This document shows positions 46,773 through 59,500 of a DNA stretch of 64,000 bases, piece by piece. The position numbers and the translations under genes are program-made. The notes beneath the pieces are model-generated. The model saw only the letters and a list, made by a program, of their open reading frames with translations, ran no database searches and had not been told where the DNA came from. The stretch's first letter is position 1, and the number at the start of each line of letters is the position of its first letter. The stretch lies in contig CM050654.1 of the NCBI GenBank assembly GCA_027574665.1, positions 33,933,722-33,997,721 on the forward strand, read 5' to 3'. This DNA comes from Rhynochetos jubatus (taxonomy: Eukaryota; Chordata; Aves; Eurypygiformes; Rhynochetidae).

Positions 46773-49444
46773 ATTTCTATGGCCGAAGTGTATCTTTTCT
46801 CTGTGTTTGAAATTGTTGCTCATTCAACCGTGGCTAATAGATAGCTGGAGCAGAGATCTCTGAAGAGAGATTATTCGAGTTCAGAGCACACAAAAAACCT
46901 CATCTAATCAACCTACGCAAACAGACCCATCATCAACCTTTGCAGTTGCATTTCCTCACACAGAATCACTGCTTGTCTGACAAAAAGATGTATTTTGGTT
47001 CAATTTTGGATCACACAAATTGTAAAAAGGAATGCTTTGTTCAATCTGATCCAAACAAGAAGAGCCACGCTGTCTGATTGAGGGCTGCATATCAAATACG
47101 TGGTGCAACAAGTAAGCATAAAAATTAATTTTCACTTGGCTTTTTATGCCAATACTGCTTATGACTGGTGCTGAAATATGGAGGGAAAAAGTAGCTGTGA
47201 AATATTGTGGTATGAGATACACTTGAAATAAGGTCTGCCAGCATTAAGATATTGCTGAAATTAAGTGGTCTTAATGCTACCAGCTGTACCTGTCCAGTTT
47301 CCTGATATGGTTGCAATTCCTGCTTTACTGAACAAAACTATGGCAAATCAAATTCTCACTGATGTCTACAGGGCTTAAAAGCATCTCTATAGTGAGGAAA
47401 AAAAAAATGAAAACTTCCCATTTATTGGCTTTTCTCCTTCAGGCACCATCAAATATAGTGTAGCCAGCCACAGATGTTTCTGATCATATTGTTATTTTGT
47501 TAAATAATGGTTAGTACACTTGTTAAGCAGCTTGAAAGTAAAATCCCCTGTTTAAATAATTGGGCAAATAAGTTATTCTATGCTTGCATGTGTTACGTAC
47601 CTAGTGCTGGCATAGCAGCTATTGCTGTTGTCCTTATTTTTATGAGACCTCTCTTTAAAATGAGCTGTTTTGCAGCATTCCCTTGTACCTAAGGGGAAAA
47701 TGGTGGTCCTTTTATCTTGTGTGCTCCTGTGCTCGCTGGTTGTTGCTGTTCTGTTTGTGTGTACTCTGTCTGAGAGCTGTTGAAGCTACTCGGAAGAATG
47801 GGATTGCCTTTGCCCATCATGACTGTGTAACTGGTCAAATGTTTCCTGGAAGAAGTGGCTGTTGGCTTCTGCAATAGTGGAAATCCAACTTCATGTTTCC
47901 TGTGGAGTCTTTCAGTCCTCAAAGAATCTGAATTTTTTTTTAATGTTTGTCTACATACAATTTTCAATGTTTCACAATGACTTGCATAACTTCAATCCAG
48001 GATAAACCTGTAAATGATGCTGCTGTTTCATGGTGCTGAGAAACAATCAAACTTCAAAGCATATATTCATGTGCTATTATCCTAAGTGTGATGTTTATAT
48101 TCGTGGCAGATGCAGAGAAAGAAAAACTGTTAGAAAAATAGATAATCCTGTATAGTTGTTACATTATGCACTTTTCCTTAAGACCAGCTAATAGCAGTCG
48201 ACACTGTTCTAGTGCTCGCCACCTTTCCCTTACTACAGGTTTCTCACAGAAACTTCTCCAGCCCTTAAACCCAAAGCACCAAGTAGGGGGTGAAAGACAC
48301 ATGGCCTCTTAGGTGCTATGTAGGCTCCGTGTATGTTCAGAGGTTTCCTCTGTGCTTTGTGCCCTTGACAGTTAATCACAGAGTGCTAGTACAATATGTG
48401 GCTTCGGTCATTGCTCTTGCTATCTTAACAGCAAGTGTTCCTCATTTTCAACGTGTCATCCCTGAAAGGCCACTGTTGTCTGGAGGTGATTTAGTATTGC
48501 ATTGTCTGTCTCTGTGACCACGTCCCTGCGTGAAGGTGGCAGCAACTTCTTTTGTGTGAAAAATTGTCTGGTTTGCACCTTGTTGACGCAGCCACAGTGG
48601 CACAACTTGGGGAACCATTTTAATAGAAAACCATGGACGGTGGTGTTTTGATCTGCTCTGACATGTGTCTCTAGCACTGCGTTAGTGAGACCGTGGGCAA
48701 CCGTGGTTGCAGAAGTGTCCTTCAGATGTTTCAGGAAGGTGCCAGCAGTGAACGGCAAGGTCCCTCTGGAAGGTCAGTGATGGTTGTATCAGTTTGGCGT
48801 CAGATACCAAAGTCTTGCTTGGTTCATCTCAGTGTGATTGTTCTGCACTTTCATGGATAAGGTGTCCTTCCTCTCTATAATATATTGCTCCCAGCAGATA
48901 CTAATGGAAATAGTGTCGTGGTTCCTACAGCATCGTAAATATTTATATCCACCTTGCATCTGTGTTACATTAGCATTCCTGGAAGTGTAATGTTAATGTA
49001 AAACAACAAGCACTGCAAACTAAATACACATTGCAATCACACTGACAATTCAAAATTACCAAAAAACCCTGAAGTCACGTGCAATTGAACTTTACTTTTT
49101 TCCTGGTTCTTCTCCCTTTGTTAGTGATGCACAGGATTTGCAATTATTTTATTCTTTCTGACATGTTTCTGCAAGGAAGGGACTCGATTTGTGACACCTG
49201 TCACTATATATGGTTTAGTTACAAGAATACAAAGTTTGAAAATTATCAACTTCATTGGCTTAAGAAAAAAAAAGCCCTAGATTTGTGTCAGTCCTTGGAT
49301 TCAGTATTTTCTAATCTATATTCTCTGCTATTGCCAACCTCTTTTTTTGAGTTACAGATTATTCTGAACTGCATGAAAATTCTAGGTGTTGAGAGTGCCC
49401 TGATCCCTGCAGGAAACTGGCGTGTTAATATTTTTGTTGTGAGA

Positions 49445-49543
49445 TTTTTTTTTTTAAAGGCAAAAAATCCCTCAAACCTCACCAAAAAAACTGAAAACAA
49501 CCAACCAAACCCCACCCACAAGACACCCCGAACCACCAGAAAA
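49445..49543. repeat. T-run followed by A/C-rich low-complexity tract
   Basis: Eleven T (49445-49455) are followed, after AAAGG, by an 83-nt tract (49461-49543) in which only 8 bases are G or T. The strand is thus strongly amino-skewed (A plus C). Words such as AACCAACCAAACCCCACCC give it a loose AAACC-type character. Confidence 0.85.
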
Positions 49544-51521
49544 TAGTTTTTAACTTTGGCTGGACAGTAGTTAGCGTGTTCTGAGGGCTTGTTGCTTGCA
49601 ATTGATGTCTTCAGCAGAAGCAAAGAGGAACAGACCTGGCACCTCTGCTGCACCTGCACCTCGGTTGGGTGGCCGAGAGTCACCAGGGAGGGCTGCGGTT
49701 GTGAGCAACTGTTTTATCTGCTGATGAAAGAGACTATGCAGAATCTGTGGGTAATTAGGAGTGCTGTGACTGAGGTTAACAGATTGAAATAGAAGACGGG
49801 TCCCATCTTTCAGAGAGGAAAGAACAGTTTGGCAGCTGTCACTGGATATTAGGTGACTTGGTGTGCGTGCAATGAATGTGGAAGGGGAAGAATTTCAGGA
49901 GGAACTAATGCACTTATGGAAGAGGACATTATTTCCAAACCAGACAGAGCAAAGATAAGGAAATGGGCTAGTATTAAAAAAAAAAAAGGCCACTTCCTGT
50001 GACAGTGTCTAACCTCCTGCTTATAATTAAACTGTACTCAAATGTCTGAGGTTAAATCCCAGTGTCTTTCCAGCCACTAAAATTAATGCTTGTACAGGAA
50101 ATTCTGACCTGTGTACATTTACACTTTCATATTTAAACGAAATAACAATTATTCTTCTGCAAATATTAAAGAACCCCCTCTATTCTACTTTCTACAGTAG
50201 CTATTAGATTATTGCATTATATTAAATCACTGTGGTTTAGCACAAATATTTACAATAGGTTGATTTGTTTAAATGTGTACTTTTGACTCCTTGGTGCTGC
50301 TTTTAATGACTATTTTCTGCTTTCCAAGAGAAAAAGAAGTAGTTGCAGAGCTGTGGTGGGAATCATGAAATCAGAACTGTGTAATGCCTTTAGCCTGCTG
50401 TCAATTAGTCTCTCAGATACAAACCTGTGATAAATCCCATGGTGCCTTTTCCCTGCTGAGTCTAACAAAACTCAGTTTCAGTTGCAAGTCTGCATCCCCT
50501 TCTGCTCTAAGGGAATAACAAAAGATGTAAAACTAAAATAGTCAGAAAGTAGGAAAAACCCCTGTAAATAATAAAAAAAAAAACAAACCCAAGAAAGATG
50601 TATTTGTGGCTGAATGTAACTGACTTAAGAGGTAGGAGTCATTTAATAAGCCTGAAGTTTAGTACAAGCTCCTCACAGTAGGCTGTGATTGCATCTCATA
50701 TATCATGCTTAGAGGTGTTGCCTTTTGTTGAGGGGAAAAAGGAAACAGCTTGGCAAGGCTTGGAAAACCACTGCGTATTAATAAAGAACACCCTTTAAAG
50801 TTGGAAAATCCCAGGTGAATCCCTAAGTGATGTAAGCCTGGATGGTCTGAAGAACCCCTTAGGAAGTCACAAGAGAAATGGGGGCTGTGTGTAATAGAAG
50901 CACTGGACTGGGGATACAGTGCAGAGCAGGGGGTAGCCTGGAGTATCCCATGGAGATGCTAACCCTGTTAGCTTGAGAGGTTGGCTCCTGCTTGCCCGTA
51001 GGTAAACAAGAGCAGGATGGATAGAGCAGTCAGCTCTGACAACATGAATGGTGAATGAGTCTTTCCCTCCAGAGACAGCCTAGTATGTGATTGTCCTAAT
51101 TACTGAATGCATTATTAACATTATGAGAAATGAAATAACTTGAAAAATATAGTTTATTTCTGTGGAGAGTCCTTTCTTTCCACCTATGATGGCATATAAG
51201 ATGTTCTGGGATGTACTCATTCACTGCTCTGAAATATTTTTAGGCTAAAGGAAAGTATGTTCTACTAATCTGTCTCCTGATTGCACTTAATTGCACAAAG
51301 GTAGGTATTTTAGATACTCACCTAAACACCGAAATCTTATTTAAAATTACAAAGAAGAAAAACCTGAATTTCTATAAAGAATTTAATTTTCAAGTGAGTT
51401 TGTGAGGGGGCTGGGTTAAGTGTAGAAGGTAGATATATTGTGTCTGTGACCAAGAAAACGGTTGGGTAGGTGATTATAACCTGATTTATATTACATAAAA
51501 GTTTGGAGGTATAAAGCTGTC

Positions 51522-51541
51522 TTTTTTTTTTTTTTTTTTTT
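51522..51541. repeat. Poly(T) run, 20 nt
   Basis: A pure run of 20 T. No TTTATT follows within 40 bp, so a minus-strand retroposon tail is not supported. Confidence 0.9.
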
Positions 51542-54500
51542 CTGAAGAAGTGTCCAATAGTCAACAAGAGCCTAATTTACATTGCGGGTACCTTTGACTC
51601 TGTGACAGGAGCTGGTTGACAGACAGTATCAGAACCTCAGCTATTCTGCTGTTTGAGAAAACACTCAGGAGATATTGGATGTCAGGCATAGGATAGCTAC
51701 AAATCACTTCAGAAATGAAACATTAATTCTGTTTTGAAGAAAATGCATTGAATACTGACATGCTGTATTCTCCCTTATTTGTCCAGAAGTCTTCAGTATT
51801 TATTGAGGGTGAAATTCATCCATGTGCTGCGAACTATGTGCTCCAAATAAAGCTTCAGTGAGCTTTTAATGTTGGATATATCATACGCTGGCATTCCTGC
51901 ATAAAGATGAGTTTCTCCTTGAAACAAAGTGAAGACTGAGAGCAGATAAGGCAAAATAATGATGGGATGAAATAAAACTGGTCTATCAGAAGAAGTGGCA
52001 CAGAAATCCAATTTGGGGCAGTAAAATGGGCACACATATTATTTTCTGTTTTATGCTATTTCACAAAAAGTGTGGTTACAACAGGAAATCAATAGAAAAT
52101 AAAAATTGCATATAGGACAAGCTGCTTAAAAATATGAGGCTGTACTTTCCTGTTCAAGTTGAAAAGTAAATGCAACAGAGGGATAATACATGGCTTTCAT
52201 ATCTCTGGATAGCTGTAGGCTTGCTTTCTTCCTCTGTTGAGGCACTGTCTTCAACTTTATTCTCGTGGTTGTTTAGGCTGTGTGTGCCTGTCCTGATGGT
52301 ACAGTGAACACATATTCTGCATGAATGTTGTTTTCAATGCTATTTCTTTTTTAAACTTAGACTTTCTCTGAAGTCATTTGTGTTTCATGGCATCAAATCC
52401 CTTCCATATGGGGATGGATCTGATGCTTACATGATACCTGTACTTAATCCCATTGTGCCACCAGTGTCTGTCCTTTCTGTACTGGCCCCATAGATTGTGA
52501 TGCTGACCTTAAAGTGATTTGTGTGTGTCTTTAAACTCTTCACATGTAACCCTCATTAGCAATCACCATATAGTAGGTGGTGGCAATAAGAAAACTGCCT
52601 AGAGCGTAAGATGTTAAGTTTTTCTCCCTTATAATATACAAAAATGGCCAGTGTATTTTAATCTTTTAAATGAAAATATGCTGTCTTATACACCAAAAAC
52701 TGGGTTTTGTTATTTATTGGTAGTTCCCGTGAAGAAACAATGGGATTCAAACGTCAGTAAAGCTTTACTGCTAAACTCCAAAAACTATTGTAGATAAAAG
52801 GATGTATATTTGGTAACTTCTTTGCATCAAAGCCCCCAGAAAAGTGCAGCAACCTTCAGGGAAGTTAACTGCAGAAGGGAAGAACTGATTTGATTAATAT
52901 TTAAGTATCTTCCCCTTGACTCCAGGTGCTCTTGTGACAAATCTCCATAGCTTTCTCTGCACTCCCTACATCTGTTTCTTTGTATTTCTCTTGCATTTAC
53001 AGGTTAAAAAAGTATTTCTCCCCCTTGCTGCTCTTGTGGCTTTTTTTGTGTTGCTTTTTGAATCCCCAGTGGCTCATTACCTGTGGTAGAGTAGTTCTCA
53101 CTGTTGAGCTGCTGGCCCCATATAAGGAACTCTTGAGGTTAACTTTGAATTACTGAGAAGTGGAGGAAATCAGTTAAGTGTCTCAGTCTGAGTGACTGTG
53201 ATACCAGAGAAGATTGTTTAGCTATCTGGAGATGGAGATCTACTGGAGTTCGAGTCAGTTCATGAATACTTCCCCTTTACATTTCTAGTTAAGTCAAAGG
53301 GCCGTGACCCATACAATTTTATCTTGGTTTATTTTGTTTGTCTCATGGAGTGTTTGGAATTGTTCAGCATGCATATAAGAGTATTTATTAATCAAACTGA
53401 CTAATGGGAAGTCATATTGATTAAGGGGTTCTTGTCAAATGGGTTTGTGGTGTAGCATTTTTCAATTTACTGTAAAACTCTGCTTATTTATATTCAATGG
53501 AGTTTTTTCTGGTTGCCTGGTTCAATAGCATTATTTCTGTTCTAGTATTTCCAAGGACATTGTGTCTCTCCTGTGATGGAAACCTGCTGTTCTCCACCCT
53601 ATGCAGCCTGTTACCAGCTGTGTTTACTCAACAAACTGAACTTGAGTTTGGATGTTGATGGCTTGTTTGGGGTGGTTTTGTATATTGTTGTTTTTTATGT
53701 GTATGTGCATGAATATGTGACCACTGACAAATAAAAGCTGGATCTAATGTGTGGGATCCCAGAAATGTTTATCTATTCCTGGTTCCTAGTATGTGCAATA
53801 GCAATGTCTCAGCTCTAAGTTAAGGCCTACGTATGGATCATTCCACTCTTTTCACATAGAACAACTACAAGTAGATGGAGAAAAGAGAAGGAAACTAGAT
53901 GTGACAGGGACACTATAGAATAAACAAGCTGTGGCTCAGCTAGAGAACGGAACTGTGCCAACAGACCTTCTGTAAAAAATCCCGTTTACTTTTTAACAGT
54001 AACAACAAAATTCATGTAGAGAAAAATCATGTTAAAGTCAGTCTTAACCTCTATACCTGAATATGTTGCTGTGAGCTTTGATATAGCCAGTCTGGTTCTT
54101 CAATTCCCATGATACTGTGTCCTATAGATATGTAAAACTGAAAGATAAGGCTCTGCTCCAAGGAGGTGGTTCTTGCTGCCTGTTTTCTGTTGCACCCATT
54201 GCTGTAGGGTCTGGTTGTAATGCCTGTGTAAGACTAGGCTGTACCTTGCTGCACTTGTGTGTGGATTCATTTCAAAGGGTGAGCTGCCAGGATGTCTCAG
54301 TATTACACCTGCACTTGAAGAATTTCACAGCTACTTTGATCAATAGAGGTTCAGCTTCAATTGTCTGGACTTTGGTGCAAAGGGTTTTTTCTCTGAGCAC
54401 TCAGTGATACGATGCTCCTTTTATCTGCCTTCCAAAATGGTATTGGCCTTTTGCTGCTTACTTTATGAGGATGAACCGGACACAGGCACCATCATCAGCC

Positions 54501-55218
54501 GCTTGCTTTCTGCAGTGGCTTCTCCCTCCTCTCCTGCTCAGTAGCTGCGATTCATGTTACTTTAGTTACATCAGACAGCGTTTTCCTTGTGCTGCATATT
54601 GTGGGTTTTTTTCCTCTTTGTGAGGGCTATTAGCTCTTTCTGTGCTGGATGACTTAAGTACTTTTTTCCCCTTGTTCCTACACTCCCCAGGGAATTAATG
54701 AAATGATGAAATGTAAGCGGTCATTAAATAAATCCTTGAGTTAGGATAGCTGTGTAGGACGATGACTCCAACCATGCTGAGTCTGCAGGAGCAGAGCTGT
54801 GCTGAGTTGCTTTGGTATTCCACACCAGAAGGGGCTGTTCCAATCACAAAAAGTTTCCTGTACCTTGCGAGCAGCAGGGAGTTTCTGAACTGGCACCCTG
54901 TGACTGTAGAAAACCCAGTTTCCTGTGCTGGCTGTGATGTGAAGGGGAAGGTCTGTCAACATTAGGCCCTCTCCTAGAAACACCTAGGAATTTGCCTGGT
55001 GTGATTTTTCTCCCCTATGGATGATGACCTATTTCCATTGCGTTTTATGAAAGAAATAATGTGCTTTCATATCGTATGTACCAGTGTGTGTACATATATC
55101 TTTTTCTGCCATAAGAAAAGGTGAGGGAAAACAAAAAGAACTCATTTTGGGTGTTTAATCCTGTGTTGTTGTGTGATGTGTTGTTTTGCCTAGATGTGGT
55201 GTTTTTTGTTTTCTTTTC

Positions 55219-55235
55219 TTTTTTTTTTTTTTTTT
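55219..55235. repeat. Poly(T) run, 17 nt
   Basis: A pure run of 17 T within a longer T-rich stretch that begins near 55202. It is a simple homopolymer. Confidence 0.9.
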
Positions 55236-56411
55236 ATACTTGTAGTTCTATTTACCTTAAACTTAACAACTGTGTTATTTCTTTAGGATGGATTCTACTT
55301 TGCTCGCAGCAGCAGAAGTTCTTGTGGGCAATTACTCAGGGCAGCAGTTAATTATGAATACTTACTGGCCTGAGTTATGGAAATTCTAATAATAATTTGG
55401 GTCTCTTGTGTTTGCAGTTCTATGGAAATTGAATATTATGAAGCAGAATGCCTTGTTCAGGAGCTTTTTAACTTGCGCATGTGGGAGGTGTCATTAAATG
55501 GAATCCTGGTTTGTACATCATTGGAAGGGGAAAAATATATTTCATCCCTGGTGTTCCTGTGTAGTTTCCAGCTAATGGCAGCACCTGCAGCTTAAAGTAG
55601 AAAATGTGCATTTGAGTAGGAAATAAGAGACAATTTCATGGGAACTTTAAAATTTCTGTCCCTTATGGGTATCACTTAGCAGCTCTAGCCTTGGAGAAGC
55701 CCTTGCTCACTTACAGCGCTGAAGTACTGTGTTCTCCATGCTTGTGAAGAGATGCTTAGGGACAGGAAGTGAAGTAAATTATTTTTCTCATCCTCCTTAA
55801 GACATTATCCAGTGACTGGTCGAGAGACTGAAGGATTTTCCTGGAGTTTGAATCAAGCTTTGCTGAGAGTACTTGGTGGAAACGTAGGAGCCAAGCTGAG
55901 AGCCGAGTAGTCCTCTGTCATGTCTTTGCTATGACAAGCTTTCATGTGCAAGTTGCTTTTCCTAGCTATTTGCTCTGCACAGACTAAATTCTTCCTTATG
56001 CTAAGAAAGATGTGCTGAAATGTCTTAAATCCTTATGAAACCTGCCCCTCCTGAGCTGGATAAATAGCAGTACCCTTGTGGCTCATGCTTCTGTAAGACC
56101 ACAACAACCACGGGATCACAATAGATCTGTTTCTATTTACATTCTCAATAAGAGCTTTATTGAAACAGGTTGGCTTTATGTTGGTCTCATGAGTAACCAA
56201 GGCTGATATTAATGTAGGTATTAACTGTACTGCAGATGCCTCTGCTGTCCCCCAGGCAAGTATTTCCATGTCAATATCCCTTCCTTTGAAGGGATTATAT
56301 TTTGTTCAGGTCTCCTCCCTGTGGAAGGACACATGTATTTTGGTAAAGTTGTCTAGTAAAACATTGTAGTGAAATGTTTCCTGTCTACTATTCTTTGACT
56401 ATGGCATACTT

Positions 56412-56505
56412 TGTAGTGGATGGTGTCCCTGCCCATGGCTGAGGGCTTGGAAATAGACGGTCTTTAAGGTCCCTTCCAACCCAAACCATTCTACAATTCT
56501 AGGAT
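56412..56505 (+). mobile_element. CR1 LINE 3'-end fragment, plus strand
   Basis: About 94 bp of CR1 3' UTR. It starts TAGTGGATGGTGTCCCTGCC, passes through TTTAAGGTCCCTTCCAACCC, and ends in a worn octamer tail ATTCTACAATTCTAGG. It shares the GTGTCCCTGCCCATGG word and tail type with the 8968-9915 copy, so the two belong to related subfamilies. It lacks any ORF2 sequence. The mutated tail suggests age. Confidence 0.92.
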
Positions 56506-59500
56506 TCCTTTTTTGATCATAACAGCTGTCCCTCTTTACTTTGACTTGGTTTTTGTAAAAGTGTCTCTATCTTCTTCCACACCCCTAAGGGATGTTTGGG
56601 GGGGGGCTAAGGAGGCACCATTCAAACCTTGGACCTTCAGGCCATCTGGAAAGTGAGAACAATCAGAGTGGGACAGAGGGAAGCTCTGCTTTTCCCCACT
56701 GCCCAGCCAGCTGCCAGCAGCAGAGGCGTCAGAGAACAGCACGGGAATAAATCAGGCCTGCAGCTCTGATGTACACTTCTAGCTTCCGGCAATCTGCAGT
56801 TTAGGGACTTTCTGAGCTGGAGATTATGTTGTATCTTTGTATCTAATAGTCCTTGATGGCCTTTTCTTCCGTGATAGGGCTCCCTGCTATCATATTTGAG
56901 GAAATAAGAGAGAGGCTATGAATGCCGAGAACAGCTGAGATATCTAAAATGCATTTATGTTTGTAGATGGGATTCAGTCCCACCTCTACATTTCACTGCT
57001 TTTTATTGTCTATTTATTAGAATAAAACTGCAAAATATGTGATTTGGTGGTGTGTTCCCTGTATTATTGCTAATAATCAGAAATAGCTTTTGTTTGTTAC
57101 TTCTGCCACTATCTTTTTCTAACCTGCTAAACCACTGGGAGCTAAGATAAGTGGTGATATGGGTCACAGCAGCTTGCTTTTCTGTTCTTAAGTTTTGAGA
57201 CTGTATCTTTTCAAGCATTGTTTGTTTGTTTGTGTTCTTCATGTCCAAGCCTGACTCCTTTCAGAAATCCTAAGGGAACTTAAAAGGGCTAGATTTGATG
57301 CATAGCTTTGGGCAGATATGGCTATTTTCTTTATCCTTGTGTTGATGTTGACACAAGATGTGATAGTTTTCTAGAAAGTATTAAAAAAAAATCCCTCACT
57401 TATTTAAGAAATGGAAATGAACAAATATAAGTAAAAGGTTTCCTACTGATTTTGTTAATGCAGTGTTTTAACTGGATATACTAGAAAATACCTTGTTCCC
57501 CACATTTGTGGGCAGTGGTTAGTCTATTCCTTCCCCTCCCTTCCCCCTATTCTTGCTGTGCCTAGAAGCAGGTTACTTTTCACCAGTCAGTGGGACAATT
57601 GCTCTCTGGTGCTAAGGTGAGGCAGTAACCCCTGCAGCACCAATGCTGGGTATGATGCTCTGGTTTGCCAGCTCCTTCCCACTGGATTGTGCTCTTTGCC
57701 TTGAGAGTGTGCAACCAGCTTAGATCACAAGTCAGGCAGCAGCTCACCCATAGCAAACTGTAGGTCAGCAAAGAATTTGGTACCACTGGCTTTAAACTTC
57801 TTGAAGAGAAAGGTGGATGCACAATATTGCTCTTAATATCCTTCATGATTATTTTCTTTTCCTTCTGCTCTGGACAGTTGTGTAGCTATGAAGTCACAGG
57901 TTATTTTGATCATCTTCTGTATCTGTGATAATGGTGCCCCAAGGAATACGCTTGAAACTTTAGGGACACACATTATCATCAAAGGACAAATATATGGTGG
58001 TGGATACAAGAAACCGTAGGGTCTTTCTGAGCTCTGATACCATTGTGCAAATGCAGGGCCCATTCCAGGAGTGCAGAGCACTCACTTTATTTTGCCTCTG
58101 CAGGGTGGTGATAACTTCTGCAGCATGCAAGATGAAACATAAATAACCTTTATGTCATCTTTAGAAAAGGTACTTGCTGAGAAGTTGTGTATTTGGAGCC
58201 TTCCTGGGCAAATTGTGAATAATGGAGTTGCTAGGTTCCAGGGTTCTGCCTTGCTGGACTCCGATCTGCTAAGATGTGTGCCGAGCTGCTAGGGAGCGGT
58301 CGAGGTGCTTGGAGGATGGAGATGGCTGCTGCGTAATAGCAGCGGGCTTCAATCTGTTTCCATTTCGTGTCTAATAAATTAAATGCTCAGTACTCACCTG
58401 CAATGTCCATGGTGCTTCTCATCAGAACAGCTTGTAGGATCTGATAATAGAGAAGTTTAGGGCAAGGGGAAGGGCTGGCTACTTTTGATGGAGAAATTGC
58501 AACACTAATGGCCATTTATTTAGATTTTCTGAAACCTTTATTGTGTCCAGCTGCTAACAGCAGCACTTGCTGTCTGTTTTCTCCTGTCGGAGTTTAGCTG
58601 AGGGTTCCCTACTTAAAGACAAGCTCTCAGATGACGTTTATAGGCTTAAGTTGTGGGTAAGTGCCCTGCAGTTAGGAGTCGTAAGCTGTCACAGAACCAA
58701 GATGGTGCACAGACAGTCAGCTTTCTCCTTTGCCACCTTTGTGAGAAAGGGCTCTGGCTCTCAAGGACATTTTTTTTAAAAGAAAAAAAAAGGTAATGGG
58801 ATCTGTTATGCTGAACATCACTGGGTGGAGATTAAAATGAGTAATGATGAACTCCTGGGCAACCTAAATAAACTAATTAGCTCCAAAGGGTGCGGGAAGT
58901 CTTGGGTATCAATTTGGTAATTTTGCTTTGGGTCTGATGGTGGAATTTCATTAATCTTAAGTTGATAAAAGACTTGGTATTTTCCATGGGCTGTTCTTTC
59001 CAAATGTAGTGCTGACTGTGGATGTGCATAAGGGAGCCTGGGAGGCAGAAGGTCACTGTTACCGAGACACAACTCAGGTGTTTCATGGTCTGCTGTCAGG
59101 GCTTGGTCTGGACTCTGGGTGAACATCTGAATGGCACTTTGTAGGTTGGATATGTCAAAGCGACTCTCCTCAAACCAGGAGAGACAGGCTGTGAGTCAAC
59201 TGAAATAGATGTTCTCATTTCTTCATCACCCTATCAGTGGGAAGCCTTGTGTTGAGTTAGAGATGAGCTCTGTGGCCTCTCGTGGCATTATAGTTGCTGT
59301 CACTTCTCTGCCTTGGGTCGTCAGGGACTGACCCACCCAGTATGGCTTGCTTTAGCAGCAGTGCCATTGCCCACAGGTTTTAAAGCACAGCATGGGTGTC
59401 ACAGTAGTCTGTTTACATAGAGTTCTTGATTAGCTTTATTGAGTGCATGCGTATACTGCTCCAAATAGATTTCTTGATATTCTGAGGCATGGTAAAATTG

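Larger units (their letters stand above)
45633..56411. other. Unique noncoding DNA, no gene recognised
   Basis: No confident exon, RNA gene or mobile element. It contains a (CA)6 microsatellite at 46761-46772, a T-run followed by an A/C-only tract (49445-49543) and a 20-T run (51522-51541). A conserved-looking segment lies at about 46890-47140. The 155-codon frame at 49079-49546 is partly built from that T-run and A/C tract and is not called. The minus-strand frame at 48456-48758 looks somewhat protein-like but matches nothing I recognise. Confidence 0.55.

Noticed and set aside
49079..49546. 155-codon plus-strand frame
   Set aside because: It begins with a non-ATG start, and its C-terminal part is made of a T-run and an A/C low-complexity tract.
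51522..51541. 20-T run as a minus-strand retroposon tail
   Set aside because: No polyadenylation signal within 40 bp and no related sequence to the right.
53247..53262. TTCGAG word resembling a tRNA T-arm
   Set aside because: The flanking bases do not form a T-stem and no anticodon or D-arm was found at the right distance.
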